Shown one piece after another: positions 59,250 to 64,000 of a stretch of DNA of 64,000 bases. This stretch comes from Spirosoma oryzae (GTDB lineage: Bacteria > Bacteroidota > Bacteroidia > Cytophagales > Spirosomataceae): the NCBI RefSeq assembly GCF_003002825.1, contig NZ_PVTE01000005.1:274998-338997 (forward strand), in the 5' to 3' direction. Made by a program: the position numbers and the translations under genes. The notes below the pieces were generated by a model. The model did not search any database, was not told where the DNA came from, and saw only the letters and a list, made by a program, of their open reading frames with translations. How positions within the stretch are numbered: the first letter of the stretch is position 1; the number at the start of each line of letters is the position of its first letter.

Positions 59250-61604
59250 TTATAAAAACAAACGAATGACAGACAGGACGACGGCAGCACCGGATGAGAT
59301 GACCGTCAGCAGAGCCGCTCGTTCGGTGGCAGATAGTCGATTCTGTTCTTTGGGTGGTTCTGTCGGGATCACGACGGTCATACCGCGCTCGGGCGTTGGA
59401 TACCGATGCAGTCCCAGAAACGAGCGCGTCGAAACGATCTTCCCGTTGGCCCGTATGGCGTACACCTTACGGCGCTGTGCCTTGCTGGTAAAGCCCCCGG
59501 CTTCGCTGATGTACTTCCGAAACGACTTGGCCGGGTCGAATCCGACCGTGGCCGGGTTCAGCACTTCGCCCCGAACCTGCACCAGTTCGGTTCGGCGTGG
59601 AATCGTCAGCGTGTCGCCGTCTTCCAGTAGCAAATTGGCCACGTCGGACGGATTGTTCAGGATGCGCTGAATAGCAACGGATACTACCTCGCCCCGGCGC
59701 GTAAACCGGGCCGACAGCAGATCGGCGTCTGGCTTTAAGCCGCCTGCCCGGCCGATCAGATCGGCAATACGGTCGGTACTCGTGCGGATGGCGTAGGAGC
59801 CGGGGTAGACCAGTTCACCGACAGCGACGACGTCTTTCTGCGCTTCGTACCGGGGGGAGGTTCGAACAAACACCTGATCGTACGGACGCAGCACGAGTTG
59901 CGCGTCGGCGGGGTTGAGCCGCAGGTGCCGGTCGATGCTGAACGAAAGCAACTGCGTGTTCTGGCCGGTAGGAATCCCGCTCGTATCGGCCCCGACGCGC
60001 CGGGCGATTTCCAGCCGCGCTGAGATGGCACCATCCGTGAATCCGCCCGCCAGCACAATCAGGTTGGCCACCGTCAGGCTATCGACAAAGGGAAACGAGC
60101 CGGGCTGGTTGACGGCCCCCAGAATGGATACCGTGCGCGTCTGCCGTAACTGCCCGACGCTGATAATGTCGACTACGTCGTCGCGCTTTAACGGCATGTC
60201 GGGCCGCTGCCCCCGCAGCACGTTGCCCAGATCGACCGAGATCAGTTCGGGGTCGAGGTTGTCGCGCAGTCGGCGGATGGTCGCCCGGTTCAGAAACGCA
60301 TCTTCCCGCAGCCCTTCCGCCGTTCGGATTAGCTGGGTCAGCGTCGGGTTTTGCGTCAGCGCGAAGTCGCCGGGCCGGAACACCGCTCCCTTGATCGTGA
60401 CTTTATTTTCGACCCGATTCAGCAGACTGCCCACCGTGAGCTGATCCCCGGCCTTGGGCGTGAACGTATCGATTTCATTAGCCGGAATGGTCAGTAACTG
60501 CTTCCCCGTCGCCGTATTTCGCAGCAGACTGACCGACGCGGTGTAGGCCTGATCGGTGAATCCACCGGCCATCGTCAGCAACTGCCGGAGCGTTTCGCCC
60601 CGTCTGGCTTCGTACAGTCCCGGTTGCCGCACCTGCCCTGTCAACTCGACGCGCGTATCGTAATGGTCGACAAAGATGATGTCCTGATCGTGCAGCCGGA
60701 TATTGGCCGACTGATCGGCCCGTAGCAGAAAATCGTAGATGTCGAGTGTTTTGACAAGTCGATTGGCCCGGTACACGCGTACGTCTCGGAACGAACCCCG
60801 GTCGGGCGATGGGCCACCGGCGGCATACAGTGCGTTGAATACGCTGGCCAGCGACGAGAGCGTGTAGGTGCCCGGCCGGACGATCTGCCCCAGCAGCGTA
60901 ACGCTGATGCTGCGTACACTGCCCAGCGTCACTTGTGCTCCGATGCCACCCCCGTTGTTCAACCCCTGGAACAAGGTCCGCAGCCGCCCAACGATACGCT
61001 GTTCGGCCTGCTCAATGGTTAGGCCGCTGACGTAGATCGGAGCCAGGTTTTCGATCCGGATACTGCCCTCCGGACTGACCCTGGGCCGGTAGGTCTGCTG
61101 CGCGTTGCCAAAAATAGCGATGACCAGTTCGTCGTCAGGGCCAAGCTGGTAGTTGCGGGGCGTCGGGATGCGCAGATTCGGTTCAAACGAAAGACTGGCG
61201 TTGCTGAATAGCGATGCCCCAAAAACGGTGGGTAATGGAGAGGTTCCTGAATGGATGGTTGCGGCTACCGGCGGGGTGGGCGTCGGCGGCTGCTCCCGCG
61301 TAACAACGGCCGGTGCTGATGGGCTACCCTGCCGATTCGGCGTACCGACCGTTTCCTGAATGCGTTGCCGCATGCGGGTAATATCGGCGTCGGTAAAGCC
61401 CCGGCTGCGGGCCAGTTGCTCCGTCTGCGATTCGGTCATTCCGCTAGCCTGCGCCTGCTGCACAAACTGCCGAATCTGATCGGGTGTCAGGCTCTCGGCC
61501 GTTTGCGCCCGGCCAGACGACGTCAGACAAACCAGCAGCAGAACCAGCCTGACGATTAGTAAAAAATGACTAGGAACGGGTGGGTGGATAGTAATTCGCT
61601 TCAC
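59250..61604 (-). CDS. SLBB-domain polysaccharide export protein, Wza-like
   Basis: 784 residues. Signal peptide within KRITIHPPVPSHFLLIVRLVLLLVCLTSSGRAQ, an N-terminal helical region (TPDQIRQFVQQAQASGMTES), then a Poly_export domain (YQLGPDDELVIAIFGNAQQTYRPRV...GSIRIENLAPIYVSGLT) and a run of at least five SLBB repeats (each like VELTGQVRQPGLYEARRGETLRQLLTMAGG), ending in a membrane helix LLTVISSGAAVVLSVIRLFL. It forms the outer channel of capsule/EPS export. First gene of the operon; the start is a GTG that lies inside an inverted repeat with the leader (61597-61671). Confidence 0.9.
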   Translation of the reverse strand: MKRITIHPPVPSHFLLIVRLVLLLVCLTSSGRAQTAESLTPDQIRQFVQQAQASGMTESQTEQLARSRGFTDADITRMRQRIQETVGTPNRQGSPSAPAVVTREQPPTPTPPVAATIHSGTSPLPTVFGASLFSNASLSFEPNLRIPTPRNYQLGPDDELVIAIFGNAQQTYRPRVSPEGSIRIENLAPIYVSGLTIEQAEQRIVGRLRTLFQGLNNGGGIGAQVTLGSVRSISVTLLGQIVRPGTYTLSSLASVFNALYAAGGPSPDRGSFRDVRVYRANRLVKTLDIYDFLLRADQSANIRLHDQDIIFVDHYDTRVELTGQVRQPGLYEARRGETLRQLLTMAGGFTDQAYTASVSLLRNTATGKQLLTIPANEIDTFTPKAGDQLTVGSLLNRVENKVTIKGAVFRPGDFALTQNPTLTQLIRTAEGLREDAFLNRATIRRLRDNLDPELISVDLGNVLRGQRPDMPLKRDDVVDIISVGQLRQTRTVSILGAVNQPGSFPFVDSLTVANLIVLAGGFTDGAISARLEIARRVGADTSGIPTGQNTQLLSFSIDRHLRLNPADAQLVLRPYDQVFVRTSPRYEAQKDVVAVGELVYPGSYAIRTSTDRIADLIGRAGGLKPDADLLSARFTRRGEVVSVAIQRILNNPSDVANLLLEDGDTLTIPRRTELVQVRGEVLNPATVGFDPAKSFRKYISEAGGFTSKAQRRKVYAIRANGKIVSTRSFLGLHRYPTPERGMTVVIPTEPPKEQNRLSATERAALLTVISSGAAVVLSVIRLFL

Positions 61605-61671
61605 GAAAACAAGCGGTCTTTGTATTGATCGACACGGGCCAGTGACGGCTACGTATCGTTTTCGTGAAGCG
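61597..61671 (-). promoter_or_regulatory. Leader hairpin that buries the GTG start of the Wza-like gene
   Basis: A 14-bp perfect inverted repeat: CGCTTCACGAAAAC (61597-61610) with GTTTTCGTGAAGCG (61658-61671), spacer 47 nt. In the mRNA the 3' arm carries the GTG start (61604-61602) and the bases before it, so pairing would block translation until opened. Confidence 0.6.
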
Positions 61672-61674
61672 TAT

Positions 61675-61687
61675 GTACAAATTGTAC
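61675..61687. promoter_or_regulatory. Palindrome upstream of the EPS operon
   Basis: GTACAAATTGTAC, a perfect 13-bp palindrome containing a TACAATTTG that is one base longer than a -7 box (minus strand). Placed right before the leader hairpin, it may be an operator overlapping the promoter. Confidence 0.35.
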
Positions 61688-61707
61688 GCCGAAAAAATAG
61701 AGGGCTT

Positions 61708-61803
61708 CAGACAGGATTACAGGATTGGCAGGATTTGATTTTTCTGACGCATGAACGTTTCGTAAGAAGTATATAAATCCTACTAATCCTGTAATCCTGT
61801 CTA
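61708..61803. repeat. Palindromic repeat, CAGGATTACAGGATTG family, copy 2
   Basis: Left arm AGACAGGATTACAGGATTGG, right arm CTAATCCTGTAATCCTGTCT, a few mismatches. The loop carries CTGACGC at 61744-61750. Lies between tgt and the EPS operon. Confidence 0.85.
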
Positions 61804-61808
61804 TGTAT

Positions 61809-62939
61809 CTACAATCGCTGCATCAACTGGCCGACGATGCCGTTTTTCCAGCTGACGTAATCGCCCGCTTCGATGTGGATGCGGGCCTGCCGGACCAGCC
61901 ACAGGTAGAAGGTCAGGTTTTGCAGCGACGCAATCTGACCGCCCAGCAGCTCATCGGCTTTGAAAAGGTGGCGCAGGTACGCTTTTGTGTAGAACGTACT
62001 GGCGTAGCCACCCAGCCCCGCGTCGATCGGGCTGAAATCGCGGCTCCACTTCTCGTTTTTGATGTTGATGATACCAGCCGTCGTGAAGAGCAGGCCGTGT
62101 CGCGCGTTACGCGTCGGCATGACGCAGTCGAACATGTCGACGCCCAGGCCGATGGCTTCCAGAATGTTGGCTGGTGTGCCCACGCCCATCAGGTAGCGTG
62201 GCTTATCGGCGGGCAGAATGCCGTTGACCAGCTCGATGGTTTCGTACATCTCTTCCGCCGGTTCACCCACGGCCAGCCCACCGATCGCGTTGCCCTCGCG
62301 CTCCTTACTGGCAATCGTTTCGGCCGACTGTCGGCGCAGGTCGGCATAGGTGCTGCCCTGTACGATGGGAAATAAGGTCTGCCGGTAGCCGTAAGCGCCT
62401 TCGGTTGCATCAAATCGGGCGATACAGCGGTCGAGCCAGCGGTGGGTCATCTCCATCGACTGCCGGGCGTAGGTGTAGTCGCAGGGGTAGGGCGTACACT
62501 CATCGAACGCCATCATGATGTCGGCACCGATAACGCGCTGAATGTCCATTACCCCCTCCGGTGTGAACGTATGTTTCGACCCGTCGATGTGCGATTTGAA
62601 CGTTACGCCCTCCTCTTTGATCTTGCGCGTATTCGACAGCGAATACACCTGATACCCGCCTGAATCGGTCAGGATGGGGCGACGCCAGCCGTTGAATGCA
62701 TGCAGCCCCCCCGCCCGTTGCAGTACGTCGAGGCCGGGCCGCAGGTAGAGGTGGTAAGTATTGCCCAGAATGATCTCGGCGTTGACGTCGGTTTCCAGTT
62801 CGCGCTGATGCACGGCCTTGACCGTGCCGGCCGTCCCGACGGGCATAAAAATCGGTGTTTGTACGGGGCCGTGGTCGGTCGTAAAAACCCCCGTACGTGC
62901 CTGCGACTCCGTATCGCGGGCGGTAATCGAAAATGTCAT
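61809..62939 (-). CDS. tgt: tRNA-guanine(34) transglycosylase
   Basis: Inserts preQ1 at the wobble position of GUN-anticodon tRNAs for queuosine. 376 residues. Motifs: TPIFMPVGTAGTVKAV, ILGNTYHLYLRPG, LTDSGGYQVYSLSNTRKI (catalytic Asp), IVQGSTYADLRRQSAE, AIGGLAVGEPAEEM and DCVMPTRNARHG (second Asp). The C-terminal zinc site CxCxxC of Proteobacterial enzymes is missing; the equivalent stretch reads SPIDAGLGGYASTFYTKAYLRHLF, as I recall for other Bacteroidota enzymes. The -7 box only 4 nt upstream suggests a leaderless mRNA. Confidence 0.95.
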   Translation of the reverse strand: MTFSITARDTESQARTGVFTTDHGPVQTPIFMPVGTAGTVKAVHQRELETDVNAEIILGNTYHLYLRPGLDVLQRAGGLHAFNGWRRPILTDSGGYQVYSLSNTRKIKEEGVTFKSHIDGSKHTFTPEGVMDIQRVIGADIMMAFDECTPYPCDYTYARQSMEMTHRWLDRCIARFDATEGAYGYRQTLFPIVQGSTYADLRRQSAETIASKEREGNAIGGLAVGEPAEEMYETIELVNGILPADKPRYLMGVGTPANILEAIGLGVDMFDCVMPTRNARHGLLFTTAGIINIKNEKWSRDFSPIDAGLGGYASTFYTKAYLRHLFKADELLGGQIASLQNLTFYLWLVRQARIHIEAGDYVSWKNGIVGQLMQRL

Positions 62940-62943
62940 AGGA

Positions 62944-62951
62944 CAAAGATA
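62944..62951 (-). promoter_or_regulatory. -7 promoter element abutting the tgt start codon
   Basis: The minus strand reads TATCTTTG, exact TAnnTTTG, ending 4 nt before the ATG at 62939. A TTG lies 16 nt further upstream (62970-62968), closer than usual. Confidence 0.5.
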
Positions 62952-62997
62952 CGCAGAAAAGACCGGCCAACGGGTCGACTACACCGCTCGGGTCGGG

Positions 62998-63267
62998 CTA
63001 GGCTAATTCCATGCGCTTGGGGGCCATTTCGGTGTTGTAATCGTCGATGATCTGCCGCAGAATCTGCATATCGCGGGGACAGGCTTGGGCAAACGTGTCC
63101 CAGTTTGTGATGGTCAGCCGGTCGGGCATGTCCTGCCTGACGACCGCGATAACGCAGTCCCAGAACGCGTCCCAGCTGACGCCGTACCAATCCGGAAACT
63201 GCAGTTCGATTTTTGCCAGTTCGTGAAAAGCGGCTTTACTGTGAATACCGGTCAGGTCGAGCGTCAT
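62998..63267 (-). CDS. Barstar-like ribonuclease inhibitor
   Basis: 89 residues, the normal barstar length. MTLDLTGIHSKAAFHELAKIE, then FPDWYGVSWDAFWDCVIAV, the barstar signature region whose Asp/Trp residues plug a barnase-type active site, and DRLTITNWDTFAQACP. No barnase or other RNase toxin is adjacent, so it may be an orphan immunity protein or guard against RNases of competitors. It lies upstream of tgt on the same strand, which has its own promoter. Confidence 0.88.
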   Translation of the reverse strand: MTLDLTGIHSKAAFHELAKIELQFPDWYGVSWDAFWDCVIAVVRQDMPDRLTITNWDTFAQACPRDMQILRQIIDDYNTEMAPKRMELA

Positions 63268-63316
63268 TGGGGGAGTATGTTCTTTTCATAAACGAAAGAA
63301 CGGAGTTAGTCGTGTA

Positions 63317-63930
63317 CCCCCCGCCCCCCTGAAGGCTAATCTTGTAGGGGTTTCACGTCCTGTACTTAACTGGCTTTATGGACAGGCTTTTTTACCCCTA
63401 AATCCCCTGAAGGGGACTTTACTCGCACTTAGAAAAAGTCCGGCAGCGGCCGACCGCCCTTCAGGGGATTTAGGGGTAAAAAAGCTCCTTTGCGAAGTGC
63501 TCGGTTTTGAAGGCTCAAAACCCCTACAAGGTTAGCCCTGAAGGGGGTGAGGACTCGGCAATTTTAGGGTCACAAAATCGCCTTTTTTGTCATTCCGACG
63601 CAGGAGGGATCTTCGTTGACAGGCGGTTTTGTTTGCTTTTGCCGAAGATTCCTCCTGCGTCGGAACGACAAAAACGCTTCCCCAAACAACCTCTGAAGGG
63701 GGTGAGGACCCGGCAATTGCTGTGGTGACTTCTCCCCCTTCAGGGCAGGGCTGTTAAGTTCTAGCCTGTTTACCCCCCGCCCCCCTGAAGGGGGAGTAGT
63801 TTGCTTGCAAATTCCACCCCCTTTAGGGGGCTGGGGGGTAGATGGACCGAAGGTAATTTGGCTACCGTCAGCGTCAATTTAAGAACTTAACAGCCCTGCC
63901 CTTCAGGCTAATCTTGTAGGGGTTTTGAAA
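63317..63930. repeat. Nest of at least five palindromic repeats
   Basis: Perfect or near-perfect pairs: 63386-63414 with 63457-63485 (29 bp, exact) inside 63336-63353 with 63518-63535 (one mismatch); 63584-63615 with 63643-63674 (GTCATTCCGACGCAGGAGG type); 63743-63762 with 63882-63901 (20 bp, exact, AAGTT-CT), which encloses 63772-63795 with 63816-63839 (CCCCCTGAAGGGGG type) and a CGTCAGCG at 63866-63873. The unit GGCTAATCTTGTAGGGGTTT occurs twice in direct order (63334 and 63906) and CTGAAGGGGG many times. No gene. Confidence 0.85.
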
Positions 63931-63943
63931 ACGAGTAAATTTG
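63914..63943 (+). promoter_or_regulatory. Promoter of the gene starting at 63964
   Basis: TTG (63914-63916), a 19-nt spacer, TAAATTTG (63936-63943), full consensus. The TTG lies within the repeat unit CTAATCTTGTAGGGGTTTT, so the repeat supplies the -33 box. Confidence 0.65.
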
Positions 63944-63963
63944 GTGACACAACCCCCAACAAA

Positions 63964-64000
63964 ATGAGTGAATTCAGTCAGATGACACGCTTTCGGCCTC
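63964..64000 (+). CDS. Start of an unidentified gene, cut by the window edge
   Basis: ATG followed by codons for SEFSQMTRFRP to the last base. The consensus promoter at 63914-63943 lies 20 nt before the ATG. Too short to identify. Confidence 0.55.
   Translation, partial: MSEFSQMTRFRP

Noticed and set aside
62818..63190. Frames overlapping tgt and barstar on either strand
   Set aside because: Shadow frames of tgt and the barstar-like gene without motifs.
1..64000. tRNA, rRNA, transposase or phage genes
   Set aside because: None recognised on either strand. The mobile-looking features are limited to non-coding palindromes and the toxin-antitoxin pair.

Overview
This window is a chromosomal segment of a member of the Bacteroidota, most likely order Cytophagales and close to Spirosoma/Fibrella. 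The basis is a SusC/SusD pair, a gliding-motility/T9SS type C-terminal domain protein, a PUR-alpha-like DUF3276 protein, a zinc-site-less Tgt typical of the phylum, and many promoters of the Bacteroidota form (TTG/TTTG, about 19-21 nt, TAnnTTTG). The genus is an inference. I see no tRNA, rRNA, CRISPR array, transposase or phage gene.

Layout. 1-6.3 kb: housekeeping genes (ychF 3' truncated by the window edge, DUF3276, an RlpA-like protein, DUF58, a TlpA-like thioredoxin, YdcF, pfkA). 6.5-21.1 kb (minus strand): a surface-glycan locus built round a complete pseudaminic acid pathway (pseB, pseC, pseH-like GNAT, pseG, pseI, pseF, plus the Pse-associated methylase), with a flippase, two methyltransferases, two GT4 glycosyltransferases, a DUF115/Maf-like protein and a GNAT protein. 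21.1-27.8 kb: a T9SS cargo protein and susD/susC. 28.2-34.4 kb: a TRAP-like phosphatase, ppx, metH. 34.4-38.3 kb: a fasciclin protein, a HicA-HicB-like single-chain protein, a gene-poor stretch with tiny ORFs, and a CpsB/YwqE phosphatase. 38.5-43.0 kb: DUF2264, an M48 protease, a FemAB/GNAT-like protein, dnaA. 43.3-47.7 kb: methylmalonyl-CoA mutase small and large subunit genes split by a HepT/MntA (type VII) toxin-antitoxin pair. 47.9-49.5 kb: a TetR regulator and an outer-membrane beta-barrel. 49.6-61.6 kb (minus strand): a second polysaccharide operon (Wza-like, Wzz, UDP-sugar dehydrogenase, CgeB-type GT, Wzx, Wzy, two GT4, WecB). 61.8-63.3 kb: tgt and a barstar-like inhibitor. 63.3-63.9 kb: a nest of palindromes, then the start of a new gene.

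The most unusual signal is not a gene. Almost every intergenic gap, including those inside the two glycan operons, holds a 70-200 bp inverted repeat. There are at least eight sequence families. Their arms are made of short degenerate units, several share an apical CTGACG (a TGAC tetraloop closed by C-G), and some are nested in one another. One group has a conserved core hairpin with a covarying base pair. Copies have entered coding sequence: 34-bp perfect arms lie in frame inside the methylmalonyl-CoA mutase large subunit, and other copies supply the N- or C-terminal residues of several enzymes. Also notable are the type VII TA pair inside the mutase operon, the HicA-HicB-like fusion, and a leader hairpin that would bury the GTG start of the Wza-like gene.
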